Assembly (NCBI RefSeq): GCF_014644535.1
Contig: NZ_BMKW01000007.1
Span: 124,001 to 188,000 of the forward strand
Direction of reading: 5' to 3'
Length of the DNA stretch: 64,000 nt
Source: Neoroseomonas lacus
GTDB lineage: Bacteria > Pseudomonadota > Alphaproteobacteria > Acetobacterales > Acetobacteraceae
The position numbers and the translations under genes were made by a program. The notes under the pieces were generated by a model. That model was not told the origin of the DNA and did not search any database. It worked only from the letters and a program-made list of their open reading frames with translations. Below, piece after piece: positions 8,645 through 16,584 of the stretch; the stretch's first letter is position 1, and every line of letters starts with the position of its first letter.

Positions 8645-10737
8645 TGCGGCTACGGCCCAATCTCAGCTTCACCATCACCATCCTGACGGCGTTCAGCCTG
8701 GTGTTCGTCACTGCCATCGCACTGGTGGTGGCCGGCTTCCGCCAGGCCGGTAGCGAGGCGGCACGGCACCTTGCCGAACAGCAGCTCGGCGCAGCGGCGG
8801 CGGCATCCGCGGCCAATGCGGGTGGGCTGGTCCATCCGCTGCTCGGCCATGCGACAGTGCTGGCGCGCGCCGGCGCCGGCCTCGAACCTGCCCTCGCCGC
8901 GCTGATCGCCGAAAGCGCGGTCAACGCCGTCAACATTGTGCTGCCCGATGGCAGGTGGCTGCAGGTCCTGCGCCTCGCCGCCCTGCCCGAAGGCGTGGCG
9001 CCGGCACCAGTGCCGGCGGGTGCGACCTTCGCCGCCCGCCGAGTGCCGGCGCCGCCGGACCAGCCGGAACGCTGGACCTACCTCGATGCGCAGGGGGAGG
9101 CGCGCGGCACGGCGGCCGCCCGCCGCCTCACTGGCGACCCGCGTCAATTGAGCTGGGCGCTGCAGGCGCGCGAGGCGGGCGCGCATGTCTCGACGCTTCA
9201 TGACCTGCCGCTGCTGGCGCGACCCGGCCTGACGGTCTCGCATGGCCTGCCGGGGGGCGGCGCGGTTGGGCTCGATGTGTCGCTGGACACCCTTGGGCGG
9301 CAGCTTGCCGGTGGTGCGGTCAGTCCGGGCGGCGCCACCGTGCTGTTCACCGAGAATGGCATCCTGCTCGCCGTCCAGGCCCCGGATTACTTGGCGCCAC
9401 GCAGCGCGAGGACGCAATGGACGACCCTCGCGTCCAGTGGCGACGCCGCACTCGCCACCTTGTGGACTGCCTTCGCCGAGGGTCGCCTGCGCGAAGGCGA
9501 GCGCGGCATCCTGACGATCGACGGCCGCGAGCATCTCGCGCATCTCACCGGCGTGGCCGATTTCGTGGAACCACGCGTGCTGGTGGGCGTGTTGGCGCCG
9601 CTGGACGATTTCACCAGCGGGATCGAGCACGGCATCCGCATCGGCACGCTGCTCGGCTTCGGCGCCCTGGCGTTCGGGCTGGGTGGCCTTGGCATCGTGG
9701 CCTGGCGCGTGTCGCGGCCGCTCGGCGTGCTGACACGCGAGGCGGAGGCGATCCGTCGCCTCGACCTCGCCACGCCGCTGCAACTGACGACGCACATCAC
9801 CGAGGTGGAACGCCTCGCCCAGGCGATGGGCGGCATGAAGGCCGCGCTGCGGCTGTTCAGCGTCTATGTGCCGCGCGATCTGGTGCGCAAGCTGATGGCC
9901 GAGGGGGCCGAGGCCGAACTCGGCGGCGAACGGCGCCGGCTGACGGTGATGTTCAGCGATGTGCAGAACTTCACCACCATCGCCGAGCGCATGGATCCGG
10001 AGGAGCTGATGCGCATCACCTCCACCTATTTCCAGGCGCTGACGGATGAGTTGCTGGAACACCACGCGACCATCGACAAATACATCGGCGATGCGGTGAT
10101 GGCGATCTGGAACGCGCCGAAGCGCGACCTGGCGCATGCGCTGCACGGCTGCCGCGCCGCGCTGCATGCCCGCGCCCTGACCGAGCGGCTGGAGACGGAA
10201 TTCGTCGCGCGCGGCTGGCCGCGGCTGCATACCCGTTTCGGCGTCCATAGTGGCGAGGCGGTGGTGGGCAATGTCGGCTCGACCGATCGCATGGCCTATA
10301 CGGCGATCGGCTCGATGGTGAACCTCGCCTCGCGCCTCGAGGGCATGAACAAGATGTACGGCACGCAGATCCTGGTGTCGGAGGCGACGCGGCTGGGTGC
10401 AGGCAGCGGCTTCGTGTTCCGCCCGGTCGACCTGGTGCTGGCCAAGGGCACGCAGGATCCGGTCGAGGTGCATGAGCTGGTCGGCCTGTCCACCGCGACG
10501 GACCCGCGGGATGCACCGCTGCTGGCCGACCGCGCCCTGGTGATGCGTCTGCCCGCCTGGGGCGAGGCGATCCGCGCCTTCCGCGCCGGGCAATTCTCCC
10601 GCGCGACGGAGGCGCTTCGCGAAGCCGGCGACCCCGCGCAGGACCCGCTGGTCGCGGCCTATGCGGCGCGCATCGCGCGCTTCCCCGACGGTGCGCCGGC
10701 CGACTGGTCCCCGGTGACGCGGCTCGACAGCAAATAG
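8641..10737 (+). CDS. Membrane-anchored class III adenylate/guanylate cyclase
   Basis: The protein has 698 residues. A transmembrane helix lies at about 9-32, then an extracytoplasmic sensor region (about 35-325), a second helix (about 335-356), a HAMP segment beginning at VSRPLGVL and a cyclase domain (about 430-600). The cyclase has both metal aspartates (MFSDVQNF and YIGDAVMAIW), the base-binding Lys (IDKYIGD) and the NLASRLEG transition-state Asn/Arg. The second base-contacting residue is Thr (YTAIG), as in many bacterial CyaC-type cyclases. The product is probably cAMP. Two adjacent ATGs (8641, 8644) are possible starts. It is coupled to the phosphodiesterase-like gene upstream. Confidence 0.93.
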   Translation: MMRLRPNLSFTITILTAFSLVFVTAIALVVAGFRQAGSEAARHLAEQQLGAAAAASAANAGGLVHPLLGHATVLARAGAGLEPALAALIAESAVNAVNIVLPDGRWLQVLRLAALPEGVAPAPVPAGATFAARRVPAPPDQPERWTYLDAQGEARGTAAARRLTGDPRQLSWALQAREAGAHVSTLHDLPLLARPGLTVSHGLPGGGAVGLDVSLDTLGRQLAGGAVSPGGATVLFTENGILLAVQAPDYLAPRSARTQWTTLASSGDAALATLWTAFAEGRLREGERGILTIDGREHLAHLTGVADFVEPRVLVGVLAPLDDFTSGIEHGIRIGTLLGFGALAFGLGGLGIVAWRVSRPLGVLTREAEAIRRLDLATPLQLTTHITEVERLAQAMGGMKAALRLFSVYVPRDLVRKLMAEGAEAELGGERRRLTVMFSDVQNFTTIAERMDPEELMRITSTYFQALTDELLEHHATIDKYIGDAVMAIWNAPKRDLAHALHGCRAALHARALTERLETEFVARGWPRLHTRFGVHSGEAVVGNVGSTDRMAYTAIGSMVNLASRLEGMNKMYGTQILVSEATRLGAGSGFVFRPVDLVLAKGTQDPVEVHELVGLSTATDPRDAPLLADRALVMRLPAWGEAIRAFRAGQFSRATEALREAGDPAQDPLVAAYAARIARFPDGAPADWSPVTRLDSK

Positions 10738-10744
10738 GGCGGGC

Positions 10745-11767
10745 ATGAACACCACCACACCCAAGCGCATCAAGCTGGCCCTGCAAGGGGGCGGCTCGCA
10801 TGGCGCCTTCACCTGGGGCGTGCTCGACCGTCTGCTGGCCGATGAGCGGATCGAGGTGGAAGCGCTGGTCGGCACCAGCGCCGGGGCGATGAATGCGGCG
10901 GTGCTGGCCGATGGGCTGATCGCCGGCGGGCCCACCGAGGCGCGCCGGCGGCTCGACCGTTTCTGGGAAGGCATCGGCGAACTGGCGCAAACGTCGCCGA
11001 TCCAGCCGACGCCGATGGACCGGATGTTCAGCGCCGGAAACATGGATCTCTCTCCGCTGTGGCGCTTCGCCGATGTACTGATGCGGCAGTTCTCGCCCTA
11101 TGAGCTGAACCCGCTCAATGCGAACCCGCTGCGCGAGCATCTGGAGGCGACGGTCGATTTCGCGCGACTGCGCAGCGCGTCTGGCCCGGCGCTGTTCGTC
11201 TGCGCGACCAATGTGCTGACCGGCCGGCTGCGCGTCTTCGAACGGGCGGAGATGAGTGCCGCCGCCGTGATGGCTTCCGCCTGCGTGCCACTGCTGCATC
11301 ACACGGTGGAGGTCGAGGGGCAGCATTACTGGGATGGCGGCTATTGCGGCAATCCGCCGATCTTTCCACTGATCTACATGGGCGGCGCGCCGGACATCAT
11401 CATCGTACAGTTGAACCCGATCAACATTCCCGAGGTGCCGCGCGACATCCGCGCCATCGTCGACCGGATGAACACGCTCGCCTTCAATTCATCGCTGATG
11501 CGCGAGATGCGGATGATCCGCTTCGTGACCGACCTGATCGACCAGGGCCAGTTGCCGAAGGAAAAGCACCTGCGCTGCTACATCCACACGGTCGATGCGG
11601 AGGAGGAACTCGCCGCCTTCAACGCCAGTTCCAAGATGAATGCGAGCCTGGACTTCCTGCGGCATCTGCGCGCGCTCGGCGTGGCGCGCGCGGAAGCCTT
11701 CCTCGATGCGCATTTCGATGCGATCGGCGAGAACTCATCGACGGATATCGTCGCGAAGTTCCTGTAG
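10745..11767 (+). CDS. Patatin-like phospholipase
   Basis: This 340-residue protein has a complete patatin signature: the oxyanion loop LALQGGGSHGAF, the nucleophile GTSAG with Ser45, and the catalytic Asp197 in YWDGGYCGNPP. Patatins are serine acyl hydrolases acting on phospholipids, other lipids or, in PhaZ-like members, polyhydroxyalkanoate. There is no signal peptide, so it is presumably cytoplasmic. It starts seven bases after the cyclase stop and likely shares its transcript. It converges with the decarboxylase gene, whose stop is 3 bases away. Substrate is unknown. Confidence 0.92.
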   Translation: MNTTTPKRIKLALQGGGSHGAFTWGVLDRLLADERIEVEALVGTSAGAMNAAVLADGLIAGGPTEARRRLDRFWEGIGELAQTSPIQPTPMDRMFSAGNMDLSPLWRFADVLMRQFSPYELNPLNANPLREHLEATVDFARLRSASGPALFVCATNVLTGRLRVFERAEMSAAAVMASACVPLLHHTVEVEGQHYWDGGYCGNPPIFPLIYMGGAPDIIIVQLNPINIPEVPRDIRAIVDRMNTLAFNSSLMREMRMIRFVTDLIDQGQLPKEKHLRCYIHTVDAEEELAAFNASSKMNASLDFLRHLRALGVARAEAFLDAHFDAIGENSSTDIVAKFL

Positions 11768-11770
11768 CCG

Positions 11771-13015
11771 TCAGTAGGTCCGTTCGTTGGCGCCAATGCG
11801 CGGCCCACGCCCGCCTCGCGCGGCAGCCACGGCGCGGGCGACGGCCGCGACGTAGTCCTCGGCGACTTCCCGATGGATCGGGTTCAGATGCAGATGGATT
11901 CCATCCGGTTCCTGCTGGCGACCAACCAGCCAGCCCTCGGCATCCAGGGCTGCGGCGACCTTGCCGATATCGAGCGTCGGGTCGGTTGCGCGCCAGACGA
12001 AGATGCACAGGTCGCTCGGCGTCAGGATGTCGAGACCCGGGATGGCACCGATGCCCGCGGTCATGATGGCCTTCGCCTCCATGATCAGCCGCGCGCAACG
12101 AAGATAGCCCTCGTCACCCAGGTGGTTCATGGACGCCCAAGCCGCGGCGACGGACCCTCCGGGGCGCGTACCCTGCGTGGTGTAAGCGGCGTAGGGCCCG
12201 CGCTGCCAGGCGCGGCTTTCGAATTTGTGCCATTCACGGTCAGCCGCATCGGTGACCAGCAGCAGCGAGGCACCCTTGGGCGCCATGCCATGCTTGTGGA
12301 TATCGGCCGAGAGCGAGGTCACGCCGGGGACCGACAATTCGAAGGCCGGCACGTCATGGCCCAATCGCCGCACATAGGGCGCAAGGAAGCCGCCGACGCA
12401 GGCATCGACATGCATCCACACGCCGCGTTCGGCGGCGAGCGCCGCAAGGCTCTCGATCGGATCGAAGGTCCCAAAGGGATAGTTCGGCGCGGAACCGACG
12501 ATCGCGACGGTCTCCGCATCCATGCGTGCCGCCATGGCCGCGACATCCGCACGCAGATCGGCGCCGATCGGCACGCGGCGCGCCTCGATCCCCAAGGCTT
12601 CCGCCGCGCGATCGAAGGTCAGATGCGCGCTGTTCGGCAGGACGATGTTCGGTTGCGTCACGCCGCGCTGCGCCCGGGCCTTGTTCCGCGCCGCCATCAT
12701 GGCGAGGAAGATGCTCTCCGACCCACCGGAGGTGAAAGTGCCGCCTGACGCATCGCCGCCGCCGAGCAGCGAGAGCGCCATGCCGATCACCTCATCCTCG
12801 ATTGACTTCAGCGAGGGATAGGCGCGCTGGCCGAGATTGTTCTCTGTCCAAAAGGCAAGATAGGCCTCCTGCTGGACGCGTTCGAGTTCCTCATCCAGCC
12901 AATAGAAATAGACGGCGAGCCGGCCGCGCCGCCAGTCGCGGTCGCCTTCCTTGCGGGCCGAAAGCTCGGCCATGAGATCGGTCCGGGCCCGGCCGGTAGT
13001 GGGGATGGCGGTCAT
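11771..13015 (-). CDS. PLP-dependent group II decarboxylase, sphingosine-phosphate-lyase-like
   Basis: The 414-residue fold-type I PLP enzyme has the Schiff-base lysine at K241 in SLSADIHKHGMAPKG, the PLP aspartate in HVDACVGGF (D204) and FTSGGSESIF for phosphate binding. DACxGGF and the HKxGxxPKG pattern resemble sphingosine-1-phosphate lyases and related glutamate/tyrosine decarboxylases. It could cleave a phosphorylated amino alcohol or decarboxylate an amino acid. The ATG overlaps the stop of the phosphoribosyltransferase gene by 4 bases, so it is the last gene of the five-gene oxidoreductase run. Confidence 0.87.
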   Translation of the reverse strand: MTAIPTTGRARTDLMAELSARKEGDRDWRRGRLAVYFYWLDEELERVQQEAYLAFWTENNLGQRAYPSLKSIEDEVIGMALSLLGGGDASGGTFTSGGSESIFLAMMAARNKARAQRGVTQPNIVLPNSAHLTFDRAAEALGIEARRVPIGADLRADVAAMAARMDAETVAIVGSAPNYPFGTFDPIESLAALAAERGVWMHVDACVGGFLAPYVRRLGHDVPAFELSVPGVTSLSADIHKHGMAPKGASLLLVTDAADREWHKFESRAWQRGPYAAYTTQGTRPGGSVAAAWASMNHLGDEGYLRCARLIMEAKAIMTAGIGAIPGLDILTPSDLCIFVWRATDPTLDIGKVAAALDAEGWLVGRQQEPDGIHLHLNPIHREVAEDYVAAVARAVAAARGGRGPRIGANERTY

Positions 13016-13677
13016 GGACTGTCCTTGCCTGCGGCAGCCCGCAAAAGGGCGAGCACCTCCGTGTCGTCAAGCTGATGAAAGTCGGCGTAACAGCCACCGA
13101 TCCCGAACCGTAGCGGGTGGATCTCGGCACAGACGAGGCGGTCGCACTCGACCGTCATCCCCGCGATCGCGTCGGCCGGCGCGACCGGCACGGCGAGGAT
13201 CAACGGTGTCGCGCCTCGTTCGCGGAGAGCCCGCAGGGCAGCACGGGCGCTGGCCCCCGTGGCGAGGCCGTCATCGACCAATATCGCGGCGCGTCCCCGT
13301 GGGTCCGGCCGGTGCAGGCCCGCCAGATAGATCGCCTCTCGATGCCGCATCTCCTGCTCGGCCCGTGATTGGGCCAAGGCGATGTCAGCCTCCGACAGGC
13401 CGCATGCGGCAATGACGTCGGGGTTCAGGGTCGGTTCCGCCGCCCCTTCGGCCAATGCGCCGAGCGCCAGTTCCGGCTGCCAGGGCACACCGAGCTTGCG
13501 CACCAGGAAGGGTATGAGTGATGCATGCAGGGCTTCGGCGATCGGCGCGGCCACCGCGGCCCCGCCGCGCAGCAGCGCATAGACGATCGGATCCGTCAGG
13601 CCGAGGACGGCAAGCAAAGGCACCAGCTTCTCGCCGGCGTCCCGCCGGTCGCGGAACAGGATCCCGGACCGGCGCAT
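13012..13677 (-). CDS. Phosphoribosyltransferase-fold protein
   Basis: This 221-residue protein carries the PRPP-binding motif AILVDDGLATGAS (about residues 130-142), preceded by YALLRGGAAVAAPIAEAL, as in stand-alone phosphoribosyltransferases of ComF or PRTase-like type. Nothing indicates the base substrate, and many such proteins have no confirmed transferase activity. It begins 13 bases after korB ends and its stop overlaps the decarboxylase start (ATGA). Its presence in an oxidoreductase operon is unexplained. Confidence 0.85.
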   Translation of the reverse strand: MRRSGILFRDRRDAGEKLVPLLAVLGLTDPIVYALLRGGAAVAAPIAEALHASLIPFLVRKLGVPWQPELALGALAEGAAEPTLNPDVIAACGLSEADIALAQSRAEQEMRHREAIYLAGLHRPDPRGRAAILVDDGLATGASARAALRALRERGATPLILAVPVAPADAIAGMTVECDRLVCAEIHPLRFGIGGCYADFHQLDDTEVLALLRAAAGKDSP

Positions 13678-13690
13678 CGTGCCCGCGTCC

Positions 13691-14746
13691 TCAACGCAGC
13701 GAAGCGTTTACCTTCGCAAGCGCATCCACGCCCGGGCAGAGTTCCGCATCGCCCAGCGCATTCAGCGGGCCGGTGACGGTGCCAAGGTGTTCATGCAGCG
13801 CGGAAGGTTCGGGATCGACATAGATCAGCCCGGTCACGATCTCCCCCGCCGCCTTGCGGTCCATAATGTGGTGCATGGCCGAGGCGCGGTTGGTGGGGTC
13901 GTGGCCTTCATGCAGCTTGCGTAGGCGCAGCACGGAACCGTCATGCTGCACGACATCGGTCACCTCGCCCGGTGCGTAGGAGACGGTGATCTCCTGCCGG
14001 TTGAACATGATGTCGAGCTTGTTCAGCGCCTCATTGTGCTCGCGCACGTAGTCGTAGGATTTCGTGCTGCCCGGATGGTTGTTGAAGGCGACGCAGGGGC
14101 TGAGCACGTCGATGAAGGCAGCACCTTCATGCAGCAGCGCAGCTTCGATCAGCGGCACCAGCTGTTCCTTGTCGCCCGAGAAGGATCGCGCCACGAAGGT
14201 CGCGCCGAGCTGCACGGCGATGGCGGCGAGGTCGATCGGCTGGTCGGTGTTGACCGCGCCCTTCTTCGCCACCGAGCCCTTGTCGGAGGTGGCGGAGAAC
14301 TGCCCCTTGGTCAGCCCGTACACGCCGTTGTTCTCGACGATGTAGGTCATGTTAACGCCACGACGGATGGAATGCGCGAATTGGCCGAAGCCGATCGACG
14401 CGCTGTCGCCATCCCCCGAGACGCCGAGATAGACGAGGTCGCGGTTCGCCAGATACGCCCCGGTCAGCACCGAGGGCATGCGCCCATGCACGGAATTGAA
14501 GCCATGTGCGGCGCCGAGGAAATACGTCGGCGTCTTGGACGAACAGCCGATCCCCGACAGCTTTGCGATGCGGTGCGGCGGCAGCGACAGGTTGAAGCAG
14601 GCCTGGATGATCGCGGCGCTGATCGAGTCATGCCCGCAGCCGGCACACAGCGTGCTGATGGCGCCTTCGTAGTCGCGCCGTGTCAGCCCTACGGTATTCG
14701 TCGGCAGCTTCGGGTGGTGCAGCTTGGGCTTCGGCAGGAAGGTCAT
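13691..14746 (-). CDS. korB: 2-oxoacid:ferredoxin oxidoreductase subunit beta
   Basis: The beta subunit binds thiamine diphosphate and one [4Fe-4S] cluster and, with subunit alpha, converts a 2-oxoacid plus CoA to acyl-CoA, CO2 and reduced ferredoxin. The 351-residue protein has the cluster cysteines C34 and C37 (CAGCGH), C68 (GIGCSS) and C218 (SPCVAF), and the TPP motif GVSGDGDS...ENNGVYG. Lack of a PEP or IPA-type domain and the alpha partner sequence favour 2-oxoglutarate as substrate. Its ATG overlaps the korA stop by 4 bases. Confidence 0.93.
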   Translation of the reverse strand: MTFLPKPKLHHPKLPTNTVGLTRRDYEGAISTLCAGCGHDSISAAIIQACFNLSLPPHRIAKLSGIGCSSKTPTYFLGAAHGFNSVHGRMPSVLTGAYLANRDLVYLGVSGDGDSASIGFGQFAHSIRRGVNMTYIVENNGVYGLTKGQFSATSDKGSVAKKGAVNTDQPIDLAAIAVQLGATFVARSFSGDKEQLVPLIEAALLHEGAAFIDVLSPCVAFNNHPGSTKSYDYVREHNEALNKLDIMFNRQEITVSYAPGEVTDVVQHDGSVLRLRKLHEGHDPTNRASAMHHIMDRKAAGEIVTGLIYVDPEPSALHEHLGTVTGPLNALGDAELCPGVDALAKVNASLR

Positions 14747-16584
14747 GGCGTGGCCTTGCGGAACGGCAGGACATTGGCCGACGACGCGCGGTCGGCGATG
14801 GCGGCCTGGATGAAGCGCGCGGTGATCGGCGTGCCATCGTAATGCAGCACCGGCACCAGCTTCGCGGGGTCGATCTCCTCCTCATTAACCAGGAGGGTGC
14901 GCAGCTGCGCGTCGCGGTTCTGTTCCACCACGAAGACGCGCTCATGGGCGGCGATGAAATCCGCCACATCCTGGTGGAAGGGGAAGGCACGGATGCGCAT
15001 CGCGTCCAGATGCACGCCCTGCTCCTCCAGCGCCACCAACGCCTCGCGCATCGCGGCCGAGGAGGAGCCGTAATAGATGACCCCGTCCCGCGCCTTCTCC
15101 CTCGCCGGCGTCGTGACCGGGCGCGGCACCAGCGACTTCGCGGTGTCGAACTTCCTCAGCAGGCGCTGCATGTTGTCGACATACGGCGCGCCTTCCTCGG
15201 TGTAGCGCGCCTGGCGGTCGCGCGAGGTACCGCGGGTAAAGAAGGCGCCCTTTTCCGGATGCGTTCCCGGCCACGTGCGGTAGGGAATGCCATCCCCATC
15301 CACATCGAGGTAGCGGCCGAAGTCCTTGGCCTCATCGAGCGCTGCGGCGTCTAGCACCTTGCCGCGGTCCATCCGGCGGTTCGGGTCCCAGGCGAAGGGT
15401 TCGCACAGCCAGTCATTCATGCCGATATCGAGGTCGAGCATGACGAAGATCGGCGTCTGCAATCGGTCCGCCAGGTCGAAGGCATCGGCGCCGAATGTGA
15501 AGCACTCCCCCGGATCCTGCGGCAGCAGCAGCACATGCTTGGTGTCGCCATGGCTGGCATAGGCGGCCGAGAGCAGGTCCGATTGCTGCGTGCGCGTCGG
15601 CATTCCGGTGGACGGCCCGGCGCGCTGCACGTCGAACAGCACGGCAGGAATTTCGGCGAAATAGGCGAGGCCGAGGAATTCCTGCATCAGCGACACACCA
15701 GGGCCGGAGGTCGCGGTGAAGGCCCGCGCCCCGTTCCATGCCGCGCCGATCACCATGCCGATCGACGCCAGCTCGTCTTCCGCCTGCACGATCGCGTAGC
15801 GATTGGCGCCGGTCTCGGGGTCCTTGCGCAGACGCGTGCAGTATTTCTCGAACGCCTCGGCGAGAGAGGTGGAGGGCGTGATCGGATACCAGGCGCACAC
15901 CGTCGCGCCGCCATAGACGGCACCGAGCCCGGCGGCGGCATTGCCCTCGACGAAGATGCGGTCGCCCACCTTGTCCGCGCGCCGGAGCGTCAGCCCGATC
16001 GGGCAGGCGAGGTTCGCCTGTGCCCAGTTGCGGCCCATCTCCAGCGCGGCGTAGTTCGCCGGCACCAGCTTTTCCTTGCCCTTGAACTGTGCGGCAATGG
16101 ATTGCTGGACCGCCTCCACCTCCAGGTCGAGCAGCGCTGAAAGCGCGCCGAGATAGACGATGTTCTTGAACAGCTGACGCTGGCGCGGATCGGAATAGGC
16201 CGCGTTGGTGATCTCGGTTAGCGGGCAGCCGATCACCGTGATGTCGTCGCGGAATTTCGACTTCGGCATCGGCCGCGTCGAATCATAGAACAGGTAGCCG
16301 CCGGGCTCGATCTCGGCGACATCGCGGTCCCAGGTCTGCGGGTTCATCGCGACCATCATGTCCACGCCACCGCGCCGGCCCATGTGGCCGGCCTCAGAGA
16401 CGCGCACCTCGAACCAGGTCGGCAGGCCCTGGATGTTCGAAGGGAAGATGTTGCGCGACGCGATGGGTACGCCCATGCGCAGGATGGATTTCGCGAACAG
16501 TCCGTTGGCGGAGGCAGAGCCCGACCCATTGACGTTGGCGAATTTGACGACGAAGTCGTTCGTCGCGGTTATCGGCTGTGGCAT
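14743..16584 (-). CDS. korA: 2-oxoacid:ferredoxin oxidoreductase subunit alpha (gamma-alpha fusion)
   Basis: This 613-residue protein is the usual KorA fusion: an N-terminal gamma domain (NGSGSASANGLFAKSILRMG, then MGRRGGVDMMVAMN) followed by the pyrimidine-binding domain with CAWYPITPSTSLAE, QAEDELASIGMVIGAAWNGA, TSGPGVSLMQEF and GPSTGMPTRTQQSDL. The start was set at MPQPITATND because residues further upstream in the ORF are the Fe-S region of the neighbouring gene read in another frame. It overlaps the FAD/Fe-S gene by 16 bases and korB by 4. It probably acts on 2-oxoglutarate, but this is not proved by sequence. Confidence 0.93.
   Translation of the reverse strand: MPQPITATNDFVVKFANVNGSGSASANGLFAKSILRMGVPIASRNIFPSNIQGLPTWFEVRVSEAGHMGRRGGVDMMVAMNPQTWDRDVAEIEPGGYLFYDSTRPMPKSKFRDDITVIGCPLTEITNAAYSDPRQRQLFKNIVYLGALSALLDLEVEAVQQSIAAQFKGKEKLVPANYAALEMGRNWAQANLACPIGLTLRRADKVGDRIFVEGNAAAGLGAVYGGATVCAWYPITPSTSLAEAFEKYCTRLRKDPETGANRYAIVQAEDELASIGMVIGAAWNGARAFTATSGPGVSLMQEFLGLAYFAEIPAVLFDVQRAGPSTGMPTRTQQSDLLSAAYASHGDTKHVLLLPQDPGECFTFGADAFDLADRLQTPIFVMLDLDIGMNDWLCEPFAWDPNRRMDRGKVLDAAALDEAKDFGRYLDVDGDGIPYRTWPGTHPEKGAFFTRGTSRDRQARYTEEGAPYVDNMQRLLRKFDTAKSLVPRPVTTPAREKARDGVIYYGSSSAAMREALVALEEQGVHLDAMRIRAFPFHQDVADFIAAHERVFVVEQNRDAQLRTLLVNEEEIDPAKLVPVLHYDGTPITARFIQAAIADRASSANVLPFRKATP

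Noticed and set aside
10300..10340. The Thr at the second base-contacting site of the cyclase as a sign of lost or changed specificity
   Set aside because: Thr at this place is common in bacterial CyaC-type adenylate cyclases.
8650..11043. A 797-residue open frame on the minus strand, opposite the cyclase and patatin
   Set aside because: It is antisense to two clear genes, is rich in Arg, His, Gln and Ala as GC-rich shadow frames are, and has no domain.
10745..11767. Patatin next to a nucleotide cyclase as a CBASS-type phage defence system
   Set aside because: The cyclase is a membrane class III adenylate cyclase with a HAMP segment, not a CD-NTase, and no other CBASS genes are present.
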